Origin: Isoetes taiwanensis
Taxonomy: Eukaryota; Streptophyta; Lycopodiopsida; Isoetales; Isoetaceae
Direction of reading: 5' to 3'
NCBI GenBank assembly: GCA_021234155.1
Contig: JAJEKV010000011.1
Span: 22,332,416-22,396,415, forward strand
Length of the DNA stretch: 64,000 bases
The notes under the pieces were generated by a model, which saw nothing but the letters and a program-made list of their open reading frames with translations, ran no database searches and was not told the origin of the DNA. Below are positions 20,865 through 32,745 of the stretch, piece by piece; the stretch's first letter is position 1; each line of letters begins with the position of its first letter. The position numbers and the translations under genes are program-made.

Positions 20865-21090
20865 TTAGAATACGAAATATGAGGGCTCGAACCTCTACCA
20901 AAATAAGTCAATGTCCTAATAAGACTATTTTGACTAATATAACTAGTGAGCTAATATGATTATTTTTTATCTTAAATCCATTTTTTTTTTCACAACAACC
21001 CATTCAATTGTCTTTAGAGATATAGTCTATGGTTTTCGGAATTGTCATTATATCTATATCAAATCCCCCCGGAACCCCCCTGTTATTATG
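20865..21090 (-). repeat. Dispersed repeat with tRNA-like promoter boxes, copy 1
   Basis: On the minus strand TTAGCTCACTAGT resembles a pol III A box, and about 50 nt later GGTAGAGGTTCGAGCC resembles a B box, as in tRNA-derived SINEs. The same sequence, including the flanking T-rich and GGAACCCC parts, recurs in the same orientation at 54875-55115. No tRNA cloverleaf is complete. Confidence 0.6.
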
Positions 21091-21303
21091 CTACATATTA
21101 CTCGAAAGCATTAGTAGTGTGGGCTCTGCCGCACTCTCGAAGTCTTCACTCGATCCTGCAATATTTGCTGTTGAGTGAAGGCTCACAAAATCTTCCTCAT
21201 GGTCTTCTCTAGACATTACATATTCCAGATGGACCTTAGAAGAGTTTTTAGTGGATTTCATTTCGAAGCTACCAGTCTCTCGGAGTCATGATGCCATCAT
21301 GTC

Positions 21304-22080
21304 CTTGTTGATCATTTTTCTAATATGGCTCACTTTATTCTTGTAATGTGACCATCACCAGCGAGGGAACAACTGATCTTTTCCGTAAATTAGTGAGACT
21401 TCATGGATTGCCAGACACCATCTTCAATGATCATGGACCTCAGTTTATTGCAAGTTTTTAAAAATTACTTTTGATGCTATTACATGTCGATCGCCTGTTG
21501 ACTTTCTATCATCATCCAAAAAGCAATGAGCAAGTACAACATACTAATTAGACTGTGAGACAATACTTATAGTGTCCTATCTGTTGCTAACAGGACGCTT
21601 GCATCAATTGCCTTCTATTAATTGAGTTTACATATAGTAACTCTATACATGCTTCCAACGGCCAGACTCTATTCTTCTTGAACTCTGACCAGCATCCTCA
21701 TTAATCTCTTCGTGTCGCCAAATGACTCTATTAACAAGCCTTCAGTGAGTTATCATCTTGACAAATTCCAGAATCCTCAATCAGACTTCCAACAGCATCT
21801 GCTCCGAGTACAGAAAGATATTGATGTTATGCTGACTTACATCGTCAGGAAGCTTATATATTTCATGTTGGTGACCCTGTTTCACTTGTGCATGGGGACC
21901 TTCTTTCTACACATCCCTCCAACAATCTTGACCATCATTCCTCCGGTCCTTACCGAATCGCGACTCAGATCATCGACATTGCATTCCGGCTCGTTGTATT
22001 ACTTTGTCGACAACAAGGATATTCTTCAAGTGATCGAACTTGGGAGCCTGCAAAGAATATGACTAATGCGCCTGACAAAA
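21304..22080 (+). pseudogene. Chromovirus integrase and chromodomain remains
   Basis: Pieces of the integrase catalytic core (VDHFSNMAHFI; then GPQFIASF; then NEQVQHTN, where NEQV replaces the usual G-Q-x-E motif), interrupted by at least two stops and a frameshift. The C-terminal segment from about 21831 reads GDPVSLVHGD, then GPYRI, then the chromodomain end GYSSSDRTWEPAKN. Chromodomains steer integration toward heterochromatin. Non-functional. Confidence 0.75.
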
Positions 22081-22131
22081 TTTATATGGTTCCACTGATG
22101 TTACTCAGATAAGCTAAGAACACACACTCTA

Positions 22132-22326
22132 GCTCCAACTTCAAAGAATCGTTGCCATCATAGGAGGGGGAGAGGCGTGATGGCTGTATAAGTTTTATAC
22201 GTACAAAGATAACTGTCATACTGATGCAAGCTCCAACTTCAAAAACTGATTGCTGTCATAGGAGGGGAAGGGTGTGACGACTATATGAATATTGTACGTA
22301 CAAAGATAACCATCACACTGATGCAA
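22132..22326. repeat. 97-98-bp tandem duplication
   Basis: Two diverged units begin GCTCCAACTTCAAA at 22132 and 22230. Each contains a purine-rich ATAGGAGGGGRAGRG run and GTACGTACAAAGATAAC, and ends CTGATGCAA. The purine run resembles a polypurine tract, so this may be the 3' margin of the chromovirus. Confidence 0.8.
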
Positions 22327-22332
22327 AAGTAG

Positions 22333-22430
22333 TTGTAGAAGGCAAGACTTGAACTTGCAACCTTCTAATTGTGGACACACCTTCGCAAAGTGAGCTACCA
22401 ATATCCCTTGCTTTTCTTGCCTACTCCTTA
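22333..22430 (-). repeat. tRNA-like (SINE-head) sequence
   Basis: On the minus strand TGGTAGCTCACTTTGCG resembles an A box and TTGCAAGTTCAAGTC, about 40 nt downstream, a B box. Direct ends (GGCAAG ... CTTGCC) could pair. It has no complete anticodon arm and does not fold as a convincing tRNA, so a tRNA-derived repeat is preferred. Confidence 0.5.
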
Positions 22431-22484
22431 TATAGCAAGCTGTATCTAGGAGGCTCTGGAACATTATAGTTATATGTATGTGCG
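22370..22484. repeat. Dispersed repeat copy 2, left part
   Basis: Matches 14575-14694 of copy 1 in order (ACACACCTT, AGCTACC, TATATAGCAAG, CTAGGAGG, ATGTATGTGCG). The match stops exactly where the LTR of the large gypsy element begins (22485) and resumes after the palindrome at about 44716. Confidence 0.65.
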
Positions 22485-23070
22485 TGTTAGTCCTGTGCCT
22501 CCTGGTACAGGACTATTCATGCATACGCCGCACTGTGTCAAGCTCAAAGATCCTCGGTCAACCACGGGTCGGACATCCAAGCCTCCACGTAGACTAAGCA
22601 GCCACGCCTTGACCAAAGCCTTTGGCGGTCAACAAAGAGGCCGCCTTCGGACAAGTGACGGCCCGTCCACCGCCCAGCGTCGGCTGTCAGTGTGATTCTA
22701 GGCACTTCAAGAGGCACCGCCAACATTCCCGCAAAATCGGCCTCCTTCCGTGAGTCGGCACCGGATCGATCGGAGTGTCTATATTGGGCCCAAGGCCATT
22801 GTACTATATATATGAGTAGAGTTAGCTCATAAGTTTTGAGATGAGTTTTGAGTCTTGTCTCCTTTTCGGTTTTCTCTCTATTGTGAGAGCTCATGTATTT
22901 TCATCATTGATATCAAGGAAGCTTATCATCTTTCTTTCATTTGTTCCATTTCTCTTCTTTTCTTCTCTTTTCAGCAAATCCCGGCTTGACATAGTCCCCC
23001 TGACTCTCCCCGTTAGATCCACGGGTCCTCACGGGGGTCTTCAGGGAGTTCCCGAACCCGGACCCCAAAC
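22485..23070 (+). repeat. 5' LTR of copy A
   Basis: Begins TGTTAGTCCTG and contains a TATA element and a long conserved leader (GAGTTTTGAGTCTTGTCTCC). The same sequence is found in all four LTRs: 22485, 32746 and, inverted, 34199 and 44713. The exact 3' border is unclear because both 3' LTR ends lie in the gap; about 23070 is an estimate from where 5' LTR-like sequence gives way to gag leader. I could not identify a primer-binding site. Confidence 0.75.
22804..22814 (+). promoter_or_regulatory. LTR TATA box
   Basis: CTATATATATGAGTAG in a CATTGTACTATATATA context is conserved in all four LTR copies (also near 33047, and inverted near 33890 and 44393). It is followed by a uniform transcript-like leader. 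Position and conservation fit the LTR promoter. Confidence 0.6.
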
Positions 23071-23464
23071 AACATGCCAGGCTAGCAGATGCGATTTTCT
23101 CCTCCTTTCTTACGTAAGCCGTAATGCGTCGCAATTTCCGCCCGGAAAGAACTCCTTTCTCGAGCGGCATCTGCGGCAGGCGCCATCGGCGTCGGGGAAA
23201 GCATTCGCGACATGTATGGATGCTGCCTTGATGACATAGAGGCCATCTTGGTCTGGGGCTCGGTCGCGCCACCCACCCCCTGCGTGTCGATCTGGTCCCA
23301 CTTCCCGCCCCAAAGCGTGCAAACATTGCTCACAACCTCGGTCCCTCATCATTGCTCAGGGAGCCTTATGCGGCTCAACCTTCTCATGCTTTCATTACCC
23401 CCTGACATGCCTACATCCATCATTCTTCAGGCCATCGCCCTTCGCCGCCCGCCATCATCTCCCG

Positions 23465-25400
23465 GTGGGCGCGGCCTATCCACATGTCTCGCTTCTTTTT
23501 GCCCTAGGAATATCCTTTCCCTCGTTTCCCACTTGCTCTTCCCGCTTACAACCTTACGGATCTCAAAACCAATGCTCCGGCCTCATGGCCAACTCAACCG
23601 CTAGCCACCCCTTCATCGTGGTCCGTCCGGGCACAATGCCAAATCCACCTCAACCTCAATATCCTCACTATCCCGCTCCTGTCCAGCCCAAGACTTTCAC
23701 ATCTACCTTTGGACTCGAACCGACTTATCCCACCTTTGGCAACACGAAAGGCAAACCGTTAGACCAAAGTGCTCGTGCCCACATGGAAGAATTTGAGGCT
23801 CTAGCCGTCCTAAATGGGCACGCCGCAACCTCAACTGAAATTTCACATCTTTTCCACCACACCGCGTGGCTCTCCTCATCAATGGCTCATGTCCAACAAA
23901 AGCCATTGGAAACAAGATCGGGTCCGAAATGCGACCGCTTTTTACGTCTCATTACGGACCACGGATGATGATCAACTTCATCTCAAGCAACTCAATGAAC
24001 TTCAACAAGAGCCCACGGAGTTCCGCCTTCTCGATTTTGCGGATCGACTTCACATTTCGCCCGGTAAGCTCAAGGAGTACCCTACACGAGCCGCATTTTT
24101 GGTCCGGTTTCTCCAAGGACTTCCTCCCGCTATTCGACTCATGATCAATACTGCGTCCAAAAACTTTGGAGCAAAAGCTATCGACCTGTCAATCACTCCG
24201 TCAATGTTTCTCCCCGAGGCGGGCTCTTCAAGAGCTCCGCTCATTCCACCCGTCATGGTTTCCACAAACGGTACGTTCACCTCAACACGCTTAATCCACA
24301 GTAGCCAGTCAAATGCGGTGCCATATTTGCAAATATCAAGGCCATTTGGCCAATGAGTGCAACTCCACCAATGGCCCGCCTCATTGCAGCTTATGCAACA
24401 TGTGCAATCATGCCGCGGAAGAGTGCACTTCGCACTCATCCCACACCGCTCCGCAACAAAATGGTTTATCAAGTACAAACCACACCTCGGCCCCAACGCA
24501 TCTATCGGCAGCCCACCTCTTCGTGTGCAGCCCACGCCCGAACTCTATCGAAGAATGTGACCAACCACGGGGATCCAACCAACGCCCTCCTTTTGATCCT
24601 TCTAAAGCCTCGGTGCTATCACCGCTAAGAATGGGGTCATACCACCACGGCGTGCCCTCAACTTCCACAAGTTCAGTCCGGCTTCACGGCACAAATCGGA
24701 CCACATGATGGCCCGCCTCCACGGCTTACCAACTCGGCTTGCTAATGGCAAACAAGGCCCGCGACCATTCTCAAGAAGCCCCCAAGAGCGCCTCGGCAAT
24801 CACGCTATCAACCAGCTCTCCAAAGAATCAACCTCACCGGATCAACAAGCCCAAGAGGAAATTTTTCAGGCACTTAATCCTCCCCCTGCACAGTCCAAAT
24901 TGGGTTGGTCTAGTTTCACGCCCGCACCAAGGCCTCACGCCCCTTGACTATTATTCGGCGACACGAACCCGCGCTTGCAGTTGACACCCTTCCTCATGAG
25001 GACGAAAAAAGGTTCACTTTGCACCTGACTTAGAAAAGCTCATGCCAAATGTCATGCCCAAAGTTCGCCAAAGCATTTTGAATCTCATGCAAAAACAAAT
25101 GAAGGCGCACATTGGCAAATGTTCATGCCACCACTCGAGCTCAACAAAGACACGATCCACCTTCAACATCTCAACCTCCACGCCTCGGGACATATCCCAA
25201 TATTGCAGCCGAGGTTGACTTACTCAAAGAAGTTGTTTGCCCGCCACGCCACTCCCGCACTGGAACCCAGATCCTTTTTTTCTCATGTACCTCTCGAACT
25301 CCAAGAGGAGCTTGCCAAGATCAAAATTCCTTTAAGCTTGGCAACCATTTTAAAACTACGTCTCCGCTTTCTCAAGGACCAGTTACCACTCCCAACTGTT
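23465..25400 (+). pseudogene. Copy A gag
   Basis: Proline- and serine-rich N-terminal part (about 23465-23700), then a capsid-like stretch (LNGHAATSTEISHLFH and following, about 23800-24180), then two zinc knuckles: CHICKYQGHLANEC at about 24319-24360 and CSLCNMCNHAAEEC at about 24385-24426. A further 900 bp carries gag-pol linker sequence. Frames change at least five times. The copy at 41860-43990 has the same knuckles with different frame breaks, so the parent gag was intact. Confidence 0.8.
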
Positions 25401-25413
25401 TTTAGTTAGGGCT

Positions 25414-25635
25414 GTGGTTGCTACCTCTACACCCACGGTCCCATGCAACGATGGAAATCGAGAAGTCAACCATGTTCAAATCGATGGAGGTAGTGCAGTC
25501 AATCTCATCACGGACAAACTCCGCAAACAAATGGGCATCACACAACTCTTTCGTGCCCCATATGACATCAAATTGGCTAATGGCCATATCACACCCTCAA
25601 GGCGTCACACCTATTCTACACATCAACATTGGTGA
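25414..25635 (+). pseudogene. Copy A aspartic protease
   Basis: HVQIDGGSAVNLITDKL carries the active-site Asp in a D-G-G-S context, as in several plant Ty3/gypsy proteases, followed by LANGHITP. It lies directly after gag. Copy B has the same residues at about 41730-41650. Confidence 0.7.
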
Positions 25636-26492
25636 TCTCCGCTTCCCATGGAATTTGGAGTTTGGAAAGTCGGTGAAGATCCGGTGACTATGAAATGCCG
25701 GTGGAAGACCCTTTCTCGCGTGCAAAGAGTATCCATTATTGGGCCCGCGGACCCGGTTAGTCATCCGCATGGTCATCTCAATGCCACAATGGACTTGCAA
25801 ACAGGCCGGATCATTTCCGTTGACAATGCGGAACCCTCTCTCGGAACCGATTCAAGACGCTCGAATATTTATCAAGTTCGAGGGCTACCCTGGCGGCGTC
25901 ACGCCTCCTATCCTACCGAATATGCGATCCTTGGGGAGAAATGACTCTTGATCGTGACCGCCGTGGCTGCCTTTGCTTGACCCTACCTGGCTCCTTTGCA
26001 ATCGAATCCAACGTTGATCACTTTTCCGAGCACGGACACTCCAAAGCAACTCTGCCGATGTACATGCCGTCATGAAGCAACCCTTTGCTAGATGACACCG
26101 CAAGCAACTCTTTTTTACCACGCCAAAGTGCCACGCATCCTGTTATGCTCCAACCTCCGCACACATTGTCCGGAATCTTTGAAGTCATACCCCATATTCG
26201 GACTCACGGTCGAAATTGTGGATGTTGGCAACAATCAACCAATCCTCATTCTCACGCAAAACCTTCCGGCTCCTTATCGTATCGGGGCCCGCCATTTGTT
26301 CAAAAATTCAAACACATCTTCGCCCGGGTTACAAAGATCTGCGGGGCATCAACAAAAGCTTGGGGAACTCACCATTCCTACCAAATGGATGCACGACCCG
26401 ATTAGCCAACAGCGGCAGTCTGAGCTCAACCCTAATTCCGTGATCGGCAGCGTGGCGAAAATTGACAAACTCCTTCTTTGCGGGTTTGATCT

Positions 26493-27095
26493 ATGAGGTC
26501 AAACATTCGAATGGGTGAGCCCTATCGCCGTACCCTTAAGCACAATGGTAAGATCCGCGTGCGTGTAGACTATCGAAACTCAATCGGGCCCGGAGGCGTG
26601 ATCATTTTCCACTTCCTTCACGTAAGGATTACGGAAGAAGTGGGTGGACATGAATGTACTCCTTTATGGATGGTTTCTCATTACAACGGATCTCCATCAA
26701 AGAATCCCCGACAACTCAAGACCACTTTCACCACCCCGTAAAGTCACTTTTGCCTACAAGGTGGTTCCTTTTGGATTATCCAACTCTCCTTCAACATTTC
26801 AACGCGATCATGCTCTCTTTTCATGATTTCATGAAGGAAAATCCCTTCTTGCAAATTTTTCAAGATGACTTCTCGCCTCTGCCCATGGTGACCATTTGGA
26901 TAAATTGGAACTCGTCTTTTCAGAAATGTGATGAGTCCGGCATTAGTCTCAATCCCGAGAAATGCACCTTTTCGTCACTTACGGTGTTCTCGTTTAGGCC
27001 TGTTGTCGAAGCGAGGAATCACCAATTGATCCCCCAAAAATCAGGTTGTGCTAAAAGCTCAAGCACCGCCAATATCAAAGAGACACGCTTTTCCT
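26493..27095 (+). pseudogene. Copy A reverse transcriptase
   Basis: Recognisable RT blocks in order: KIRVRVDYRN, a degraded MYSFMDGFS block (the usual YSxxDxxSGY), KVVPFGLSNSPSTFQR, the catalytic LQIFQDDFS, and CDESGISLNPEKCTF. The catalytic pair is F-Q-D-D instead of Y-x-D-D, and copy B agrees. Frameshifts separate the blocks. Confidence 0.85.
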
Positions 27096-27099
27096 AGGA

Positions 27100-27650
27100 A
27101 AGGTCAATTATTACTCCACCTTCATACCGGGATGGCAGCCATTGCGGATCCCATTCATAAACTCACGGGTGATTTAACCATCTGGCTTTGAATTCCTGAA
27201 AGGATCCCGCTTTCCAACACCAAGTTTTTGCTTACTCGTGCAACTTAGATTTTCCTCCTCAATGGGACCAAAGCCCTTTCCGCGCTCATGTCGAGTGTCA
27301 CCGGTTTGTATTGGCTGTTCTTTCTCAGAATATGATCGCCTAATCGATAAACCAAATCGCTATGCCGGCCCGAACTCAGTGCGCTGTCAAGAACTATTCT
27401 ACCACGAGCGTGAAGCTTTGGGTCTCATTTTACGTGTCCAACGCTTCCGTCATTACCTTTTGGGGCGGTCAAATCCAAGTTCTTTGTGGACCACCAAGCA
27501 CTTCTCTATTTGATCAACAAATCCGCCCACGGGCTCGCATTGCTCTCAAGGTCCTTCTTCAAGAAATTTGCTCCTTTGAAATCGCTCATAAAAGCTGGCA
27601 AATCATGTTGTTCCGGATTATCTTTCCATCCACACCTGGATGATCCCTTA
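27100..27650 (+). pseudogene. Copy A RNase H
   Basis: After KETR and a shortened FLGKVNYYSTFIPG-like thumb, the RNase H region shows REALGLILRVQRFRHYLLG and DHQALLYLINKS. Copy B preserves DHQALLYLINKS and the following GRIA block better. Frame breaks throughout. Confidence 0.75.
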
Positions 27651-27889
27651 ACGAGAGTCTCGTGCGCCTTCCACGATGCTCAACTTTTTTAGTCCGACAG
27701 CACCACATTGGTTCCGTGATTTTGGTAATTACCTCCTCCACGGGTGCTCTTCCACCGAGGAAGATGGGCGGCTCTCTCGCCAAAGCGACAATCCATTAAG
27801 CCATCAATTTCTCGAGGAGGTCCGTGACGCTACACCATGGTTGCCGGACATCTCTACAAAAAAAGGTAAGGACACCATCAGCCGGCTGT

Positions 27890-28868
27890 TGTGTTCTCCC
27901 CATGAAGTTCAGGACATTGTTAGAAGCTCATCAAGGGAACCGTTGGTGGTCATTTTCATGGTGGGACACCCGCGACGTTCTTCTTGCGGGTATTATTGGC
28001 CCGCTCTTCAAAGATGCTCCACGCCCGCCCGTGCGTTGGCGCTTGCCGGCCGGGTGGGGCCATTACGACCCGTGGCGGCTGGTGTAACATGGCATTGGAA
28101 TGGGCGACGCGGTATGGGTTTCTCAGCATTCACATGCAAATGAAGGCTTGTGCACTTCAGGACAACCTGCTTACTTTAAGCACGGCCGAGTCCTCTATCA
28201 ACAAATCATCTGTGATTCTACCGCCCCCAGCTGAGTCGGGTCGGTGATCGTGGTGTTCATTTCATCAATCATACTATCAAAGAGTCACGGATTATCTCTT
28301 GATACATCATCACAAGAGCACACCTTTACTATCCTCAAGGCAATGGGTTGGCCGAAAGCACCAACAAAACTCGTCACCATTCTCAAGAAAAATTTGTGAC
28401 GCTTCCCGCGGTTGGCGACAAAACTTCCTACAGTTCTTTGGGCCTACAATACTTGTTTCAAGATTGCTACGGGTCACACTCCTTTTAAATTGGTTTATGG
28501 TCAGAAGCTCTCATGCCTTTGAATTCATTCTTCCAACACTCGGTTTCAATCAAGCTCGCTCATAATCCACCAGCTTTTCTCAAAGAACGGGTCTATCAAT
28601 TTAGAATGGTTGGATGAACTTCTCAAGGGATGCTTATATTCGTGTTCTTCATGGACAACAGCTGCAAAAATCTTTACATGACAAACGTTTGAAGACAAAA
28701 ACATTCAAACAAGGAGATTTGGTTCTTCTTTATGATTCCGGGTACAAAAATTTTCCTGGTAAACTCAAGTTTCGTTGGCTTGGCCCTTATCAAATTGTTC
28801 AAGTGGTTAGACCAAGTGTTTTCCAACTCGGCCGAATTAGATGGCACTCCATTACCTACATTAGTTAA
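27890..28868 (+). pseudogene. Copy A integrase
   Basis: A degraded H2C2 zinc-binding region (27940-28040), fragments of the catalytic core (GVHFINHTIK and a GNGLAESTNK-like string near 28340, which holds the catalytic Glu), then LVYG and FKQGDLVLLYDSGYKNF with RWLGPYQIVQV (28700-28805), the GPY-type C-terminal module. No chromodomain follows; instead the element continues for 3.8 kb. Confidence 0.8.
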
Positions 28869-28869
28869 T

Positions 28870-31800
28870 GGTTTTAGCCTCAAAAGCATTTCAGCACCAT
28901 GAAAGTGAACATCCCAACACGTAGGCCTTCGAATCAAACACCAATTTAAAAGTGACTAGAAAGAAGTAGATTATATTATAGTGGAGAATTTTTACAAAAT
29001 GTGGGCGCAAACCCAAATTCTTTCGCTATGGGCACGCCTATATACAAAAAACAGACTCGAGCCCTATCTACTAAGTCCTAAGAGGAAAAACCACCTCCCA
29101 AGTTCGGAGCTTGGTGATCTGGAGAGGAGATGGTAGGTTACACTCCGGATCCCAGGAAGGTCGCGAGACCACCTCCATCCCGTTGGTCTTGGCCGGGATG
29201 TTCCCGTGTCCCAAGACACCACCGTCCATGCTTAATGCCACGGTTTGTGCTTGTGCCGAATCCAGACAGTTCATCTTTTAGTGATCCCTCTCACGGCGGG
29301 TTAGGTGGGCATGGTGCAATCTTCGTTCAAACCGGCTGGCGTCTTGGCGTAGCCGGATGCGCCGTTTCTCTGGGTTAGATCTTATATAGCCAATGGGGAC
29401 CTCCTTGTCGGCGTGGACCAATCCACACAAATCGCCAACGTGGTTTGCAATGCAAGGCTGTTTCTAAAGGAGAATCTATTCTCCGCCGCATATCTAACAA
29501 TGGTACCGACGCATTCCTTTTAATGACCATCCCACTTCGAGTTGCGACATTGAATGCCATTCCTTCTTTCCGTTAGGTTAATGGGTGTCCTTTGCCATCA
29601 TCACATCGATCTTTCTTTCCGTCTCATCCTCAGGTCATTACTTCTTCCCTTACGTTTTTGGGGACTTAGCCAAATTTTGCCTCTCAATCCCTTCTTAGCA
29701 TCTCTTGACTTTTGGCATCATCAACGGTTCCTGTTTAGCACTCTTCCATACCTCTTCACCTCGGTTTTCGCCCTAAAACAAACCTTTTAGTTCCTCTGCG
29801 CCTTCATCCTCAGGTACTTTCGACTTTCGTCTTCGCCTTTGGCATCTCTCTTACGTTCGCAAACCATTCTCATGGCTTGCCCCAAGATTTTCTACACTTC
29901 AAACTCCCGCTTCCCCAGGGATCAGGCCCTTTTGCATACATATCCTTCTGGCGCCCACTTTCATGAAAGCCCTTATTTAGCCCCAATAAAGGCGTGTTGA
30001 GCGACACCAGCTTTAGAATTTTCTCAAATGGTTTCCGGCTCCAAATCACGCCTGATTCATGACGGTTCATCGTAATATTGTTATGACGCAAAGGAGTACA
30101 CCTTGTAGTCGATGGCACCTTCAGCTACATTGACTCAACACTTGATTTACGGGGTATTTCATATTCCCTTGCACACTCCACTTGTGTATGTGATGCTTCT
30201 CACAGGATATTGATGTCCTGGGTTTGGTGCACAACTTGTCACGCCAATGTCCATCGCCCTCGACCATCGGCAGCCTCCTCATGGGACCTTTGTAAAATTT
30301 TTTTGGGCGCCAAATTCCTTGGTATTCTATCAAGAACACCCATATCAATAAGCCTTTCCTATAACCTCGGTCCTTCTTTACTACACACCCAAAGCACCAC
30401 ATAGATTGGCCCCAAACGATGTTCTATCGCTTTCCAAGAAATGGACCGCCGGTACCATCACTTCCATTTCGCTGTTTACGTGGGAGGGTACTTTCAAGCC
30501 CTCATCCGCCATTATTCCCTCCCACACCAATTCTCATACTTCCACTCGCCCTTCAGGTCAATCACTGTTGGCACATCACGCCTATCTTCCCTCGGTCAGC
30601 GACCACGGGGCCACACCTTCATGTCATCATCTCTTCCTCCGCCACACCATCCACTTCACACCATTTTTTCCAAACCTCCCACACCGCAGTAACAGCCAAT
30701 TCCACCACCACAACACCCTCGCCGGTTGTTGTATCGTCGAGATCAATGAGGATGCTCAAGGCTGCTTTGCGCCAAGTTCTGGGAATCCCAGGCGCTCTTA
30801 TGGCGGGTTCAATGGGCACTAGAGGCCTCGATGCGGTGCACCAAGACCTTCAAGGCTGCCCAAGTTGCAACTTTGGAGGCAAACTTCAAGACAAACATAG
30901 GCTCTCTTGAATCATGCGGATCTCAAATTACACAAGCTCAAGTCAGCCAACTTCGCGGTCGGCGAGGCTCAGCTCGGTCAAAGTCGGACTCTCTTGGAGC
31001 ACAACAAGTCCAAAGGCTGCTCTCCACGAGTACCAGGATGAAAGATATTGCTAAACTCAATGCCTTGTACTTTCGGGCTATTGTGAAAACTTCCGCACTC
31101 AAGTTCAAAATCTTTTCAATAAAGATGCTCAAGTTGCCTCCTTGGCTCAGGACCTTTTTCGGATCACCTCTCTTTAAGATCAACTACGAGTGCGCGAAGC
31201 AGAAAATACTCGATGGCCACGGATGGCGGATTGGTCTCTCCAATGCGGGGAAATCTTCCTCCCAGTCAGTATTCTCGGAAGCGGGTCTGACGATCCCACC
31301 CTCCTACTTGAAAAGGACAATAGGATCGTGATACCAGACAGCGGTATGACAAAGCTATTGATCCTGTTGAGGGCTCGGAAAACCAAACTTGGCGCTTCAG
31401 ACTTCAGTTCTTACGAGAATGCCGGTGGACTTCGACTCCCTCTGCTATCGCTTGATTATGTAGTTTGCTCGGCCACCTCTTCCCTTTCAAAGTAGCTGAC
31501 TGATGGCGTGGATATCGAGGCGGTCTTGATTTTTCGGTTGCTTGAGCTCTCTCCATTGAAGACAAAGGTTGTGTTGTACCCTTGTTGTCTTTTGATCTCA
31601 TACCTTTGTCTTAGATCGACTTTCTCACTTTTAGTAGTTGACCCATGGCTTCATATTTTTTCATGATTTCTACTCTGGGTGATACGGGGAAAATTTGGCA
31701 ATGGAAGCCCTTGGTGACTGAGTGACCGCTGCATAATGGGTAGCAGGATAACAATCCATATCTTGGGTTCAGCTTCGGACCGAAACTTTTCGCGTCGAGA

Positions 31801-32745
31801 ATTACATGCGGAAGCGTAATCATTTATCTCGGCGAAGCGGAGCGGCTACGCAACAAATAAAGTATCTAGGACATCCGAAGATCTTCCTATGCACAATCTA
31901 TACAGCACCTACGGTTACAATCGATTCGAGGCTCATTTGGATATGGGCGTTTACGGGGATAGGATAGCCCTCCTGTCAACTCTAAATCTCTGCTTCTCTT
32001 TGCAGGATGCAGCTGGTGTCCGGGCGGTCGGGATCTTGTCGATCCAATTCAGGGGCTGGCAGGTATACGCCCACGGGCATAGTTCCTTCTCCCACAGCAT
32101 TTCCCACAGGTGTACCTCCACGCCCGGGTTTCACGAACTTCGATTGGCTTCAGCCTTTTTGGGATGGAGTCATGGATGGTCATGCGAGTGGACACCACCT
32201 CGGATCTCGGCGGATCTCCCCGTTAGGATCCGCGTTTTTGTTAAGGATCACATTGGGAAGAAGGTGCTACTACGGGACAACACCACAAATTGGATCTACA
32301 TTGCTAATGGCGTGGTTGGCACGGCGGATGCGCTTCATGGTCTCAACACCCTTCTTGCGGAACGCCTCCACCTCACAGTCCTTGTCCATCTTCAAAGGAT
32401 TTTGCAGCTGCCTCAAATGCATTTTGCTCGGCTCATGCGTCAGCTGACGTCCCATTTTTTCCAGCGTCAAATGCGTCGGTGCGATTGGTAGCCGGTTTAT
32501 CTCCTCATGGGTGTCGGTTACATTTCGGACGGCACTTGAAGATATAGTGCGCTCTCCGTTTTCTTATTGATGCTGATCCACGCCCTTGGCCCAGACACAC
32601 CTCAAGCTCTTCAATCACGCCAGGATCTCATCGGCCGATTACCATAATGGGGCCACGTCCTCACTCCGTGAGGATCACTTTCAGGCCGATGGCTTCCGCC
32701 CTCGGCCTTCCTCCTTTTCTTCCTCGAGTGTACCGTTTGGTGGGG
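28870..32745 (+). other. Copy A extra region between integrase and 3' LTR
   Basis: About 3.9 kb with sense-strand protein-like segments that recur in copy B despite different indels: a serine/proline-rich part (about 29550-29800), a PTFMAKPL-like and RFIANIVN-like part (29900-30100), a histidine/threonine-rich part (30406-30720), a coiled-coil-like part (LQAAKAQVATLE-like, QITQAQV, DIAKLNALY, ALKFKIF; 30780-31160) and a final part near 31890-32460. Preserved order in two copies suggests a second long ORF in the ancestral element. No known domain recognised. Confidence 0.6.
32733..32745 (+). promoter_or_regulatory. Polypurine tract of copy A
   Basis: GTTTGGTGGGGG directly before the 3' LTR. 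Copy B shows the fuller form TTTGGTGGGGAAG directly before TGTTAG. This is the plus-strand primer site of reverse transcription. Confidence 0.7.

Larger units (their letters stand above)
19171..22110 (+). mobile_element. Decayed chromovirus (Ty3/gypsy) with gag, protease, integrase and chromodomain remains
   Basis: In order: gag with a CCHC knuckle (CLYCGGICHIARGC, near 19810-19851); protease LDSGANTCF at about 20027-20053; an integrase core stretch (VDHFSNMAHFI from 21304, LRHGLPDT-like and GPQFIA near 21400-21455, HHPKSNEQVQHTN near 21510-21550); and an integrase C-terminus ending in GYSSSDRTWEPAKN (about 22015-22060), the end of a chromodomain. The RT and RNase H part expected between 20.2 and 21.1 kb is missing or replaced by repeats. 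Many stops and frameshifts. No LTRs could be delimited. Confidence 0.8.

Noticed and set aside
22333-22430. A genuine tRNA gene
   Set aside because: A- and B-box-like strings are present, but no anticodon stem and no full cloverleaf could be drawn.
22544-22894. A 116-codon minus-strand frame in the 5' LTR, and similar LTR frames elsewhere
   Set aside because: They lie within LTR promoter/leader sequence and are not preserved between the four LTR copies.
30121-30402. Minus-strand frames in the extra region of copy A (for example starting MWCFGCVVKKDRG)
   Set aside because: The complementary sense frames are the ones that match the better preserved open frames of copy B, so these are shadows.
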